Made by a program: the position numbers and the translations under genes | Shown: positions 7,722-16,515 of the stretch, one piece after another | Position numbering within the stretch: position 1 is the first letter of the stretch | How the letters are laid out: every line of letters starts with the position of its first letter | Notes under the pieces: generated by a model | Databases searched by the model: none | Told to the model about the DNA's origin: nothing | Seen by the model: the letters and a program-made list of their open reading frames with translations, nothing else | Origin: CAYWWM01 sp965198025 | GTDB taxonomy: Bacteria; Acidobacteriota; Terriglobia; 2-12-FULL-54-10 | Assembly (NCBI GenBank): GCA_965198025.1 | Contig: OZ240237.1 | Location: 3,224,001-3,288,000 of the forward strand | Direction of reading: 5' to 3' | DNA length: 64,000 bases

Positions 7722-9071
7722 TTACGGCCGCAACCGGTACAGCATCCTGGGAAACGGGATCGTTTCGCGGACGTGGTCGAGTTTGCAGATCCAGGCGACG
7801 ACACGCTCGATGCCCATGCCGAAGCCGGCGTGCGGGACCGAGCCGTACTTGCGCAGGTCGAGGTACCAATCGAAGGCCTCTTTGGGGAGCTTGTGCTCTT
7901 CGATGCGGCGCAGCAGCAGGTTCAGGTCCGACGCCCGCTGGCCGCCGCCGATGATCTCGCCATAGCCCTCGGGCGCGAGCATGTCGACGCCCAGTGCGAG
8001 TTCCGGGCGCTCGGGGTCCGGCTCCATGTAGAACGCCTTGATCGCGGCAGGAAAGCGGTGGATGAGGACGGGTTTGGAGAACTCCTCGCCGATCAGCGTC
8101 TCATCCGTTCCGCCGAAATCGCCGCCCCATGGAATCTCGCTGCCTTTGCGGCGCGCGATCTCCACAGCTTCGTCGTACGTGATGCGCGGGAAGGGCGGCG
8201 CGATTGCTTCGAGCTTCGACACGTCGCGCTCCAGCGTGGCCAGTTCCTGGCGGCGGCGGGCGAGGACCTGCTGGACGATGTAAGTGACCATGCGCTCGGC
8301 GAGGTCCATCATGTCGTCGAGCGTAGCGAAAGCCGCCTCGGGCTCGACCATCCAGAACTCGGTCAGGTGGCGGCGCGTTTTCGATTTCTCGGCGCGGAAG
8401 GTCGGCCCGAAGCAATAGACCTTGCCGAAGGCGGCGGCGGTAGCTTCGCTATAGAGCTGGCCGGACTGCGTGAGGTACGCCTTCTCGTCGTCGAAATAAT
8501 TCGTCTCGAAGAGCGTGGTGGTGCCTTCACAGGCTGCGGGGGTCAAGATGGGCGCGTCTACGAGCAGGTAGCCGTCCTGGTCGAGGAAGTCGCGGCAGGC
8601 TTTGACGATCTCATGGCGGATGCGCAGGATGGCGTTCTGGCGCTGCGAGCGCAGCCAGAGGTGCCGGCGCTCCATCAAAAAGTCCACGCCGTGCTCTTTG
8701 GGCGTGATCGGGAAAGGGTCGTCGATGGGGACCGACTGGAGCACTTCCAGACCGGAGACATCCAGCTCATAACCGCCATGCGCGCGCTGGTCGGCGCGGA
8801 CCGTGCCGGTGGCGATGAGCGAAGACTCCTGGGTCAGCGCCTTAGCCCGCTCGAAGACCTCGGGCGAGACGGCGTTCTTGGCGATGACACCCTGGAGCAG
8901 TCCGGTGCCGTCGCGGAAGATCGGAAACAGGATTTTGCCCGATGCGCGCAGATTGTAGAGCCAGCCGCGAATCGTAACCTGCCGGCCCTCCCAGCGGGCG
9001 ATCTGGTCGATCGGGACAACGGGCGGCGGAGTTTCAGTCTGCGCTGAGGGGGCCGACGCTGCTTCACTCAT
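7722..9071 (-). CDS. asnS: Asparagine--tRNA ligase
   Basis: A class II aminoacyl-tRNA synthetase of 449 residues that charges tRNA-Asn in the cytoplasm. The N-terminal OB-fold reads VTIRGWLYNLRASGKILFPI with FRDGTG after it; class II motif 2 is visible in TFRAEKSKTRRHLTEFWMVE, and motif 3 in the C-terminal GFGMGIERVVAWI. These residues distinguish AsnRS from AspRS by length and the lack of the large GAD insert. The ATG at 9071 is chosen because GGAGG precedes it by 6 bp; an upstream ATG at 9092 has poor spacing. The C terminus RMLYRLRP is intact. Confidence 0.96.
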   Translation of the reverse strand: MSEAASAPSAQTETPPPVVPIDQIARWEGRQVTIRGWLYNLRASGKILFPIFRDGTGLLQGVIAKNAVSPEVFERAKALTQESSLIATGTVRADQRAHGGYELDVSGLEVLQSVPIDDPFPITPKEHGVDFLMERRHLWLRSQRQNAILRIRHEIVKACRDFLDQDGYLLVDAPILTPAACEGTTTLFETNYFDDEKAYLTQSGQLYSEATAAAFGKVYCFGPTFRAEKSKTRRHLTEFWMVEPEAAFATLDDMMDLAERMVTYIVQQVLARRRQELATLERDVSKLEAIAPPFPRITYDEAVEIARRKGSEIPWGGDFGGTDETLIGEEFSKPVLIHRFPAAIKAFYMEPDPERPELALGVDMLAPEGYGEIIGGGQRASDLNLLLRRIEEHKLPKEAFDWYLDLRKYGSVPHAGFGMGIERVVAWICKLDHVRETIPFPRMLYRLRP

Positions 9072-9200
9072 GTGTTGCCTCCGCTCATTCATCCCTTCAT
9101 CATGTCGTTAACTGTTGGCTCGGAGCTTCCCGACTGCCTGTCCAAAGCGAGTTGTCTCCGCTTTTCGGGTCGAATATGCCTAATTCCGCGCAATCGAGAA

Positions 9201-9244
9201 TTCCGAAGGAACGGAAGGAACCGAGAGAACCGAAGGAACCGAAT
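9201..9244. repeat. Degenerate 9-bp tandem repeat (GAACCGAAG type)
   Basis: In the 190-bp spacer between asnS and the CbiX-like gene, five imperfect units of GAACCGAAG follow one another. The same unit occurs in the coding sequence of the amidase gene on the opposite strand (46948-46990), where it encodes E-R-T/E-G-T repeats. The spacer otherwise holds no gene that I can support. Confidence 0.55.
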
Positions 9245-9260
9245 CAGTCCCTGGAAAACA

Positions 9261-9650
9261 CTATCCACTGTCTTGCAACGCTTCCCGCGCCCGATGGAGG
9301 AGTACATCGGCCATGCCGGGATAGCCTTCGAGCGACTGCCCGGCGCGGAGGTCCACCTCGGGAAACCGCGCCTGCTGCTCGGCGATTAAGCGGGGCAAAT
9401 CGCGCCGGACGTGAACGCCCATCGTCAGGAAGTAAGGAATCACAACGATGCGGCGCGCCCCGGCAGAAACGGATTCGGCGACGGCGGCGGCAAGGTCCGG
9501 CTGGGCCAGTTCGAGAAAAGCGGAGCGGGCCGGGCACTGGGCGTGCCGGGACACTTCCTCGGCGAGACGCGTCACTTCTCTGTTGGCTTCTGGCACCGCC
9601 GAGCCGTGGGCAAAAACGATAATCGCGGTGGAGGGCTCAGGCATAATCAA
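9261..9650 (-). CDS. CbiX/SirB-type chelatase-like protein
   Basis: The 129-residue single-domain protein matches small CbiX/sirohydrochlorin chelatases: IIVFAHGS near residue 10 carries the metal-binding histidine, and RRIVVIPYFLTMGVHVRRDL near 65-84 carries the second histidine. The family inserts cobalt, nickel or iron into sirohydrochlorin for cobalamin, F430 or siroheme. One domain implies a homodimer. The TTG start overlaps the TGA stop of the DUF1802 gene (TTGA); an ATG two codons on (9644) is an equally good start. The two genes probably form an operon. The metal used cannot be read from the sequence. Confidence 0.8.
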   Translation of the reverse strand: MIMPEPSTAIIVFAHGSAVPEANREVTRLAEEVSRHAQCPARSAFLELAQPDLAAAVAESVSAGARRIVVIPYFLTMGVHVRRDLPRLIAEQQARFPEVDLRAGQSLEGYPGMADVLLHRAREALQDSG

Positions 9651-10231
9651 GCCACGGCACGTTCGGCGAGGCGTTCTCGCAACGCCTCCCTTCTCCGCTC
9701 GAACGCAGAATCATCCAATACCGAAACTGCCCCTTGCGTCGGAAGGGGTTCTTCCAGTTCCACCCACGACCGGCATCCGGCATACCGATCGCACAACGGA
9801 AGCCGGAGAGGATGTGGCAGGCGGTATATCCGCAGCACCAGCACCGAAAGGGGAAGTTGCGGTTTGTAAGCGTACCGCTTTTCGAGAAACTCCTGATTCC
9901 AAATGAATTCTTCGGGGAACTGCTTCATTCGCGACAGTCCCGGGGCAGGCCATGCATCTGTCACAACTGCATAGTGCTCGAACGACAACTGATCCTCCGG
10001 CGTTGGAGGCGACAAGTGCGAGCGCAATCTTGCGGCGCAGCCGGGTTGCAGCGAATCTTCCTGCTGATGTTCCCAAGTGGGATAGAGGAAGAACTCACGT
10101 GCCGTCAGGCGGAACTCTCCTGCTGCTTCCGCGATGCCGCCTTTCCGCAACAGAAGGATCTGGAACCCTTCGCCTAAAGCCGCGACGACGACGGCCCACT
10201 CCTTGAGCGCGATTCGGTTGGAGTCCTGCAT
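9647..10231 (-). CDS. DUF1802 family protein
   Basis: The 194-residue protein begins ALKEWAVVVAALGEGFQILL and continues LRKGGI, then FFLYPTWEHQQEDSL, which are the defining segments of the DUF1802 family. No enzyme motif or membrane segment is apparent; the fold has been linked loosely to nuclease-like proteins but no role is established. It is the upstream partner of the CbiX-like gene with a 4-bp overlap, so the pair is probably co-transcribed. The 258 bp upstream (10232-10489) contains several GC-rich palindromes and no gene. Confidence 0.7.
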   Translation of the reverse strand: MQDSNRIALKEWAVVVAALGEGFQILLLRKGGIAEAAGEFRLTAREFFLYPTWEHQQEDSLQPGCAARLRSHLSPPTPEDQLSFEHYAVVTDAWPAPGLSRMKQFPEEFIWNQEFLEKRYAYKPQLPLSVLVLRIYRLPHPLRLPLCDRYAGCRSWVELEEPLPTQGAVSVLDDSAFERRREALRERLAERAVA

Positions 10232-10489
10232 GATACCAGCGCCTCAATACCGGGAGCCGCGGCCCTCCCGCGGCACCGCATCTACGAGGTTAGCATAAAT
10301 CCGCATGCGGGCAGCGGCGCCCGCTGTGGAGGGCTTGGTGGAAGATGAGTCCCGCCAGCGGATTCGAGTGCCAAAATTTGGACCCATTCCAAGATTCTGC
10401 CTGGAGAGATCGAATCTTCTTGCGGGCTATTCGAGCGGCTGCCGCGACTGGAGTATAGTATTTGGGTTCGGCTCTTTGGACACGCAGCC

Positions 10490-11623
10490 ATGCCGCTTTC
10501 TTCCGAGTCGCCCGAGGGGACGGCGACCGTTTCGCTTGCCGACATCGGACGCATCTTTCTAAAGCTGGGTTGCATCGGTTTCGGAGGACCCCTCGCTCAC
10601 ATTGCGCTGATTCAGGACGAAGCCGTCGAAAAGCACAAGTGGCTGCGGGAAGCGGAACTGCTGCAGGGACTCGCCCTTTGCCAGGCACTGCCCGGCCCGG
10701 CATCAAGTCAGCTGGCCATCTATGTGGGATTCCGGCTGCGGCGATACCGGGGAGCCATTGTCTCCGGCTGCGCCTTCATCCTGCCGGCGTTCCTCATCAT
10801 GCTGGGGCTTTCCTGGTTATATTTCCGGTTTCAGGCGATCCCGGCGGTGCAGGATCTTTTCTACGGCGTGACGCCGGTCGTGCTCGCCGTAATCCTGGTT
10901 TCCGGCTACCGGCTGGGGAAATCGGTCTCGACCGACAGAACACTGCTCGGCACAGTCATTGCGAGCGGCGCGCTGGTGGCGCTCGGCTCCTTGAACATCA
11001 TTCTGCTGTTCGTGCTGGCTGGCGTTTTCGGAATCCTCGTATACGGCCCGGAACGCCCTCGGTGGGGATCGCCGGCGATGTGCATGGCCGCGGCTCCGCC
11101 GGCTGTGCTTCTGCAGATCGCTTGGTTCTTCATCAAGGTTGGCTCACTGATCTACGGCGGCGGGCTGGTAATCGTTCCCTTCATCGAACAGGAAGTGGTG
11201 AATACGCTGGGATGGCTCACGCCGAAAGAATTCCTCGACGGGCTCGCCCTCGGTCAGATGACGCCCGGCCCGGTCGTGATTACCACTACCTTCATCGGCT
11301 ACAAGGTGGCATCCTATGGAGGTGCGCTGGTTGCCACGGCGGCGATCTTTTTGCCCTCGTTTCTGTTCACCTTCCTGGGTGCGGCGTATCTCGAGAAGAT
11401 CGAGCATTCACCCTACGTCCAGGCGTTCCTGAAACCAGTCAATGCCGCGGCGGTCGGCGCCATCCTGGGGTCGTTCTTCACGCTCTCCTACCGCTCACTG
11501 CTGCAACCCATTCCCCTGGCGCTGTTCGCCGTCGCAGTGCTGGCGATGATGCGCTACAAGATCAGTTTCGCAAAAGTGGCAGCGGCAGGAGCGGCGGCGG
11601 GATGGGCAATTCAGAATCTCTGA
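10490..11623 (+). CDS. chrA: Chromate transporter, ChrA family
   Basis: A 377-residue inner-membrane protein made of two homologous CHR halves. The first half has FLKLGCIGFGGPLAHIALIQ, then LCQALPGPASSQLAIYVGF; the second has FIKVGSLIYGGGLVIVPFIE and GQMTPGPVVITTTFIGYKV. The paired G-G and P-G-P motifs are the family signature. Long ChrA proteins export chromate, or exchange it for sulfate, using the membrane potential. The gene ends 83 bp before the start of the permease gene on the same strand. Regulation is not visible; no ChrB-like regulator is nearby. Confidence 0.92.
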   Translation: MPLSSESPEGTATVSLADIGRIFLKLGCIGFGGPLAHIALIQDEAVEKHKWLREAELLQGLALCQALPGPASSQLAIYVGFRLRRYRGAIVSGCAFILPAFLIMLGLSWLYFRFQAIPAVQDLFYGVTPVVLAVILVSGYRLGKSVSTDRTLLGTVIASGALVALGSLNIILLFVLAGVFGILVYGPERPRWGSPAMCMAAAPPAVLLQIAWFFIKVGSLIYGGGLVIVPFIEQEVVNTLGWLTPKEFLDGLALGQMTPGPVVITTTFIGYKVASYGGALVATAAIFLPSFLFTFLGAAYLEKIEHSPYVQAFLKPVNAAAVGAILGSFFTLSYRSLLQPIPLALFAVAVLAMMRYKISFAKVAAAGAAAGWAIQNL

Positions 11624-11706
11624 GTCTCGCTGTCTGACGATTGGGGTTTGAGATTTTCCCTGTAGAATTTGGCAACACAATAAGAATTCGATCCGCAGGA
11701 GGTGCA

Positions 11707-13098
11707 GTGAGCAGCAAGCCGCATGAGTTGGTGCGCGGATTGGGACCCTGGTCGGCGACAGCCATCGTGGCCGGCACCATGATCGGCACGGGCATCTTTC
11801 TGGTACCGAGCGAGATGGCGCAAGCGGCGGGTTCCGTGGGGCTGGTTTTTTTGGCCTGGATCGCCGGGGGCACACTTACTCTGTTTGGCGCCTTTGCCTT
11901 CGCGGAACTCGGGGCCGCGCTTCCTGAAACGGGCGGCCCCTATGCGTATTTGAGGCGCGCGTTTGGTCCCGCCTGGGGCTTCCTGTTCGGCTGGATGATG
12001 ACCGTGGTGGAGCGGCCGGCCTCGGCTGCAGCCATCGCCGCCGGGCTGCTGCTTTTCTGGAGTTTTCTGATGCCGGCCGTCGCCACGCCTCTCTTCGCCT
12101 GGCAGATTCCGCTGCCTCTTCAAGCGGAGCCCTACGAGTTTCAGTTCACCCTGGCGCAGCCTCTCGCCGCCCTGGTGATTCTGCTCGTAACCGGCGTCAA
12201 TTACTTTGGCGTCCGGGTCGGCGGGCGCTTCCAGGTCGTGCTCACGGTGATCAAGACACTGGCAATTCTGGCGATCGTGGTTCTGGGTTTGACTCTGGGA
12301 CGCGCCGGAGGCGGTGCGATCGAGTCCCAGACCGTGGGGGGCCAAGCTGCCGCACTCGGCGGCTTCCTAACGGCGCTGGTGGCGGCGCTCTGGGCGTATG
12401 ACGGATGGACGGGAGTGACATTTGTCGGGTCGGAAGTGGCAGACCCCAAACGGAATATCTCGCGAGCACTGGTGTGGGGAGTCCTGTTCGTCGGTTGCGT
12501 GTACGTGCTCGCCAACATCGTCTATTTCTCCGTTCTCTCACTGGAGGGTGTGGCCCAGTCCGAGCACGTAGCCTCCGACGTGGTCGAACGGTTCGCCGGA
12601 CGCGAAGCAGCCCAGTGGATCACGCTGGCGATGGTGGTTTCCGCGCTGGGCACGCTCAACTCCACAATCCTGAGCGGGGCACGCATTCCCTATGCGATGG
12701 CACGGCACGGCCTGTTCTTTGATTTCGCCGCGCAGATTCATCCGACGTTTCGCGTTCCCGCGCACTCACTCTGGTTCCAGGCCAGCCTGGGCTGCCTGTT
12801 CGCACTGACCGGAACGTTTGAGGAACTGTTTTCTCTGGTGATCTTTGCCGCCTGGATCTTCTACGGATTGACCGTGGCAGCCATGTTTCAACTGCGCCGA
12901 ACTGAGCCGAGCCTGGAGCGGCCTTACCGCGCCTGGGGTTACCCCTGGCCCCAAATCCTGTTCCTGATCGGATCTCTTGCTCTGACTGTAAGCCTCTGGG
13001 TGGAGCTTCCCGTTCGTTCCACCGTCGGATTGTTGTTGATTCTCTCCGGGCTGCTGTTCTATCGGCGGTGGAGGAAAACGCAGACCGGCGCGCCTTGA
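11707..13098 (+). CDS. APC-superfamily amino acid permease
   Basis: The 463-residue protein has about 12 transmembrane segments. The first shows the APC substrate-binding break as VAGTMIGTGIFLVPSEMA, and helix 6 has LWAYDGWTGVTFVGSEVADP, a pattern typical of LAT/AGT-like permeases. It should take up or exchange amino acids across the inner membrane. A GTG start at 11707 is chosen because a perfect AGGAGG lies 4 bp upstream; translation from 11641 would add 22 residues with no hydrophobic or conserved character. The stop overlaps the -35 box of the rpmH promoter. Confidence 0.88.
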   Translation: MSSKPHELVRGLGPWSATAIVAGTMIGTGIFLVPSEMAQAAGSVGLVFLAWIAGGTLTLFGAFAFAELGAALPETGGPYAYLRRAFGPAWGFLFGWMMTVVERPASAAAIAAGLLLFWSFLMPAVATPLFAWQIPLPLQAEPYEFQFTLAQPLAALVILLVTGVNYFGVRVGGRFQVVLTVIKTLAILAIVVLGLTLGRAGGGAIESQTVGGQAAALGGFLTALVAALWAYDGWTGVTFVGSEVADPKRNISRALVWGVLFVGCVYVLANIVYFSVLSLEGVAQSEHVASDVVERFAGREAAQWITLAMVVSALGTLNSTILSGARIPYAMARHGLFFDFAAQIHPTFRVPAHSLWFQASLGCLFALTGTFEELFSLVIFAAWIFYGLTVAAMFQLRRTEPSLERPYRAWGYPWPQILFLIGSLALTVSLWVELPVRSTVGLLLILSGLLFYRRWRKTQTGAP

Positions 13099-13124
13099 CA
13101 GTCTTTGCGCGGCAATCATATGAT
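13095..13124 (+). promoter_or_regulatory. rpmH cluster promoter
   Basis: TTGACA (13095-13100) is followed after 18 bp by TATGAT (13119-13124), a good housekeeping sigma-70-type match about 50 bp before the rpmH start. It overlaps the last codons of the preceding permease gene and probably drives the rpmH-rnpA-yidD-yidC-khpB-mnmE cluster. Confidence 0.65.
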
Positions 13125-13174
13125 CGTTGTTGGGGCTTTGGCCCAAGGACTCTCTTGAAAGTAGCGCGAGCGGC

Positions 13175-13321
13175 ATGCCGAAGCGGACATACCAGCCGAA
13201 CAGAAGGAAGCGGGCAAAGACACACGGGTTTCGAGCACGCATGAAGACCCCGAGCGGACGGAAAATTCTCTCCCGGCGGCGCCTGCGGGGTCGCAAGCGC
13301 CTGACCGTCTCTTCGGAGTAA
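13175..13321 (+). CDS. rpmH: 50S ribosomal protein L34
   Basis: The 48-residue protein is unmistakable: MPKRTYQPNRRKRAKTHGFR followed by ARMKTPSGRKILSRRRLRGR. L34 is a structural protein of the large ribosomal subunit. An ATG at 13175 gives the canonical N terminus; an upstream in-frame start at 13127 is spurious. It leads the conserved rpmH-rnpA-yidD-yidC cluster, which is often beside dnaA but here lies about 41 kb from it. Confidence 0.97.
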   Translation: MPKRTYQPNRRKRAKTHGFRARMKTPSGRKILSRRRLRGRKRLTVSSE

Positions 13322-13322
13322 C

Positions 13323-13362
13323 CTGTTGCAACAGCCCGCCGCCCTGTAGGCTCAGCCTACAG
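13323..13362. promoter_or_regulatory. Two palindromes between rpmH and rnpA
   Basis: CTGTTGCAACAG (13323-13334) is a perfect 12-bp palindrome and begins immediately after the rpmH stop. CTGTAGGCT-C-AGCCTACAG (13344-13362) is a perfect 9-bp inverted repeat with one central base, ending 12 bp before the rnpA ATG. Neither has a downstream T-run. They could form an RNA processing or attenuation structure that sets the L34 to RnpA ratio. Confidence 0.5.
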
Positions 13363-13374
13363 TGAGCAAAACCT

Positions 13375-13848
13375 ATGGCACAGGGAGGCTCAGGACGGCA
13401 GGGCGCTGCGGCGATTCGCCATCAGGCCCCGCAATCCGGTCACGGCGCGTCTTCCGAACGCCAGTATGGTTTCCCGAAAAGCCTACGGTTGTTGCGCACC
13501 GCCGACTATCGCAAGGTCTATGCCGAAGGCCGCCGGCGCAATCTTGGCATCCTGGTTGCGTTTGCCCGGACGAGCGGGGAGCAGCCCAGCAGGGTAGGAA
13601 TGACGGTGCCCCGAGCATTGGGCGGAGCCGTCGAACGGAACCGGCTCAAGCGGCGGTTGCGGGAGGCAGTCCGCAAGCATCGGGCGGACTTGGGGCCGGG
13701 TTGGGACATCGTTTTCCATCCCCGCGCGAAAGCGAAAACTGTAGAATTCGCGGAGCTGGAGGCGGCGGTTCAAAGCTTTTTCGCATCCTGCGCGAGAGCA
13801 AGCGGCGGCCTGGATAGGAGCGCAGGCGGACGGAAAACGGATTCATGA
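13375..13848 (+). CDS. rnpA: Ribonuclease P protein component
   Basis: The 157-residue basic protein assists the RNase P RNA (gene at 45350-45818) in trimming the 5' ends of tRNA precursors. The conserved core is visible: FPKSLRLLRTADYRKVYAEG, RVGMTVPRALGGAVERNRLK and the RNR helix RRLREAVRKH. It is longer than the common 110-130 residues because of a poorly conserved, Gly/Gln-rich N-terminal 30 residues; a later start is possible but no better ribosome site was found. It overlaps yidD by 4 bp (ATGA). Confidence 0.93.
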   Translation: MAQGGSGRQGAAAIRHQAPQSGHGASSERQYGFPKSLRLLRTADYRKVYAEGRRRNLGILVAFARTSGEQPSRVGMTVPRALGGAVERNRLKRRLREAVRKHRADLGPGWDIVFHPRAKAKTVEFAELEAAVQSFFASCARASGGLDRSAGGRKTDS

Positions 13849-14054
13849 AACCATTTCTCTTGGCCCTCATTGGATTTTATCAACGAGCGATTTCACCCGC
13901 CTTCCCCTCGTTCTGCAAGTTCTACCCCACCTGCTCGGCGTACGCGGCGGAGGCGATCCAACTCCACGGTCCCGCACGGGGAATCCGGAAAGCAGTAGCA
14001 CGGCTGCTGCGCTGCCGGCCGTTGCATCCCGGCGGATATGACCCAGTTTGCTGA
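13845..14054 (+). CDS. yidD: Membrane protein insertion efficiency factor YidD
   Basis: The 69-residue protein carries the YidD signature: an N-terminal hydrophobic/amphipathic segment (LLALIGFYQRAISPAF), then FCKFYPTCSAYAAEAIQLHG with the two conserved cysteines, and the terminal CRPLHPGGYDPVC. YidD sits at the inner face of the membrane and helps YidC-dependent insertion. It overlaps rnpA by 4 bp and is followed by yidC after 83 bp, the classical order. Confidence 0.95.
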   Translation: MKPFLLALIGFYQRAISPAFPSFCKFYPTCSAYAAEAIQLHGPARGIRKAVARLLRCRPLHPGGYDPVC

Positions 14055-14137
14055 CCTCTTAGGCCGCGACACGGCCTGGGCCACAGCAGTCGAAAGACGG
14101 TCTCGGTGACCGGGCAAGGATCGAACACAACGTCAAA

Positions 14138-15946
14138 ATGGAACAGAAAGAACCCTCGTCACAAGCGCGGATCCTTCTGGCATTCGCCCTGTCCTTTATA
14201 GTTCTGTTCGTTTCCTCGCGCCTGTTTGTGGGACCGCCACCCGAGCCACCGCCGGAAACACCATCCGACGCGGTCAGCAGCACACCCAGCCCGCCTGCCA
14301 CGACCCCGGATCCGCCTTCAGAATCGGAACCACAGCCCGCTGAGGCTGCGGCGGAATCAGCGGCCGCGATTCCTGCTACGCAGCCTGTTCAGGGCGCTAC
14401 TGAAGAAGAGATTATCGTGGAGTCCGACCTCTACCGAGCGGTGTTCACCACGCGCGGCGCGGCGGTCAAGAGCTGGAAGCTGACACAGTACGACGACCGG
14501 GCGGGAAACCAACTGGAGTTGGTCAATCCGGCTGCGGCGGAAGAATATGGCGACCCGCTTTCGATCTGGGTTTCGGACGAAACGCTCCGGAGAGAAATCA
14601 ACTCGGCCCTCTTCGTCCCATCGTCGACCGGGACTCTCCAGGCTCCGGTCACTTTGACCCTCGAATACAGTGACACCCGGATCACGGCGCGCAAAGAATT
14701 CGTCTTCACCAGGGACAGCTACGTGGTCAATGCCACCTCCGAGCTGTTGCAGGACGGCCAGCCCATGTCCCACGCGCTGGCTTGGCTGGGAGCGCTCGGC
14801 AATTTAGAGGACTTCTCCTTAGGTGGCTCGATCCAGGTTTTCTACCGAGACCAGCAGGAGATGGTTCGGCTCTCCCCGGGAAACGTAGAGAGAAATGGCA
14901 TTGGACGACGGATGCTCAACGGCATTCAGGGGGTGCTCGGCTTGTTGGATCCGAGCGCAGACGTCACGGAAGTTTCCATTCTCGGGTCTTTCCCGTACGC
15001 CGGTATCGAGGATCATTTCTTCTGCGCCGCATTCCTGCCGCAAGAGGGTCCGTTGCGGGTGAACGCGTTCGAACAGGAAATCAGCCTGCCCGAACAGACT
15101 CGAAGATTATCTTCGCTCGGAATCGCAGTGAGCAGCGGAGATGCGCCGGTGAACCGATTGCGGCTCTACCTCGGCCCGAAGGACCGCGACGTGTTGGCGC
15201 CGGTCGAGCCGCAGCTGCCCCTTCTGGTGGATTACGGCTGGTTCTCGTTCATCGCGCAACCGCTGTTTCTGGCTATGCGATGGACCTATGAAAACATCGT
15301 CGGCAACTATGGTTGGGTGATCGTCCTGATCACCATTCTGATCAATTTCCTCCTGTTCCCACTCAAGATCAAAACCATGCGCTCGACCATGAAGATGCAG
15401 CGCATCCAGCCGCAGCTGAAGACCATTCAGGACAAGTACAAACAATTCAAGGTGAACGACCCACGGCGGCAGGAGATGACCAAGGAGACCATGGCGCTCT
15501 ACAAGAAGCACGGTGTCAACCCCCTCGGCGGCTGTCTCCCGATGCTGCTCCAGATGCCATTCCTCTACGGGTTTTATCAGGTCCTGATCCAGAGCATCGA
15601 GATGCGGCACGCACCGTGGATTCTCTGGGTGCAAGACCTCTCGGCGCCGGAACAACTACCAATCAAAACGCTGCCACTTCTGCTGTGCGCGACTCAGTTC
15701 CTGCTGCAACGCATGAGCCCCATGCCTTCGCCGGACCCGACGCAGCGGAAGTTGATGATGTATATGCCACTCATGTTCCTGTTTCTTTTCTGGGGGCTTT
15801 CCAGCGGCTTGGTGCTGTACTGGCTGACGGGCAACGTGGTCGGCCTCGCCCAGCAGTGGTACATTAACCGGACGGAGATGCAGCACCTGATCGCCGAGAA
15901 ACGGGCCGCCGCAGCGCGCAAGAAGAAGGCGGGGCAGAAAAAGTAG
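14138..15946 (+). CDS. yidC: Membrane protein insertase YidC
   Basis: A 602-residue Gram-negative type YidC. After an N-terminal anchor (ILLAFALSFIVLFVSSRLFV) comes a Pro/Glu-rich linker to about residue 85, a large periplasmic domain to about 375, and the conserved five-helix insertase core. The core shows NYGWVIVLITILINFLLFPL, the cytoplasmic coiled loop KTMRSTMKMQRIQPQLK, and GCLPMLLQMPFLYGFYQVL. It inserts and folds inner-membrane proteins, alone or with Sec. The C terminus is lysine-rich, as expected for ribosome contact. It is co-oriented with yidD and khpB, 14 bp before the latter. Confidence 0.97.
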   Translation: MEQKEPSSQARILLAFALSFIVLFVSSRLFVGPPPEPPPETPSDAVSSTPSPPATTPDPPSESEPQPAEAAAESAAAIPATQPVQGATEEEIIVESDLYRAVFTTRGAAVKSWKLTQYDDRAGNQLELVNPAAAEEYGDPLSIWVSDETLRREINSALFVPSSTGTLQAPVTLTLEYSDTRITARKEFVFTRDSYVVNATSELLQDGQPMSHALAWLGALGNLEDFSLGGSIQVFYRDQQEMVRLSPGNVERNGIGRRMLNGIQGVLGLLDPSADVTEVSILGSFPYAGIEDHFFCAAFLPQEGPLRVNAFEQEISLPEQTRRLSSLGIAVSSGDAPVNRLRLYLGPKDRDVLAPVEPQLPLLVDYGWFSFIAQPLFLAMRWTYENIVGNYGWVIVLITILINFLLFPLKIKTMRSTMKMQRIQPQLKTIQDKYKQFKVNDPRRQEMTKETMALYKKHGVNPLGGCLPMLLQMPFLYGFYQVLIQSIEMRHAPWILWVQDLSAPEQLPIKTLPLLLCATQFLLQRMSPMPSPDPTQRKLMMYMPLMFLFLFWGLSSGLVLYWLTGNVVGLAQQWYINRTEMQHLIAEKRAAAARKKKAGQKK

Positions 15947-15960
15947 AACCTCGAACTGTC

Positions 15961-16458
15961 ATGCCGACACTGGATATTGAATCCGTACGCACGAACCTCG
16001 AACCTTTTTTGAAGGAGCTCCTCCGACTGGTTCGGTGCAACGTGAGATTCGAGATTGTGCCCGCGGACCGGGACGATGCGGAGGAAAGCAGACCCGAAAT
16101 CGTCGTGAACTTCTCCGGCCCGGAGACCGACCTTCTGCTGCAACGCGGCGGGGAATTGCTTTCCGCTCTGGAGTACATCGCCGTCAAGTTCCTGCGGCTG
16201 CAACCCGAGGCGCGCAGCCTGTTCGAGTTTGACTGTGACGATTTCAAGAGCATCCGCATCGAGGAACTGCGCCTCACAGCCGCCACCGCCGCGGAACGTG
16301 TCGAGCGTACCGGCCAGCCTTTCCCCTTGAATCCCATGGACGCCCGCGAACGCCGCATCGTGCACCTCGCCCTGCGGGACAATCCGTCTGTCCGCACCGA
16401 GAGCCAGGGCGGCGGCCCGTACCGCAAGGTTGTCATCTTCCCGTCAGACAAGAAATAA
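15961..16458 (+). CDS. khpB: KH-R3H RNA-binding protein (KhpB/Jag)
   Basis: The 165-residue protein has a KH-like domain (residues 25-100: EIVVNFSGPETDLLLQRGGE, then LLSALEYIAVKFLRLQ) and a C-terminal R3H domain (PFPLNPMDARERRIVHLALR and NPSVRTESQGGGPYRKVVIF). The N-terminal Jag domain seen in Firmicutes is absent. KhpB binds RNA and in other bacteria influences cell division and envelope growth. Its position immediately after yidC is conserved in many phyla. Confidence 0.9.
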   Translation: MPTLDIESVRTNLEPFLKELLRLVRCNVRFEIVPADRDDAEESRPEIVVNFSGPETDLLLQRGGELLSALEYIAVKFLRLQPEARSLFEFDCDDFKSIRIEELRLTAATAAERVERTGQPFPLNPMDARERRIVHLALRDNPSVRTESQGGGPYRKVVIFPSDKK

Positions 16459-16515
16459 TGAGCGGGTCCGATCGGTCCCGCTTTGAGGTGTTTCCAGGGG
16501 ACTTCCTGCGCCGTG

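Noticed and set aside
7521..9047. Long plus-strand frame across asnS
   Set aside because: Antisense shadow of asnS, with low-complexity composition.
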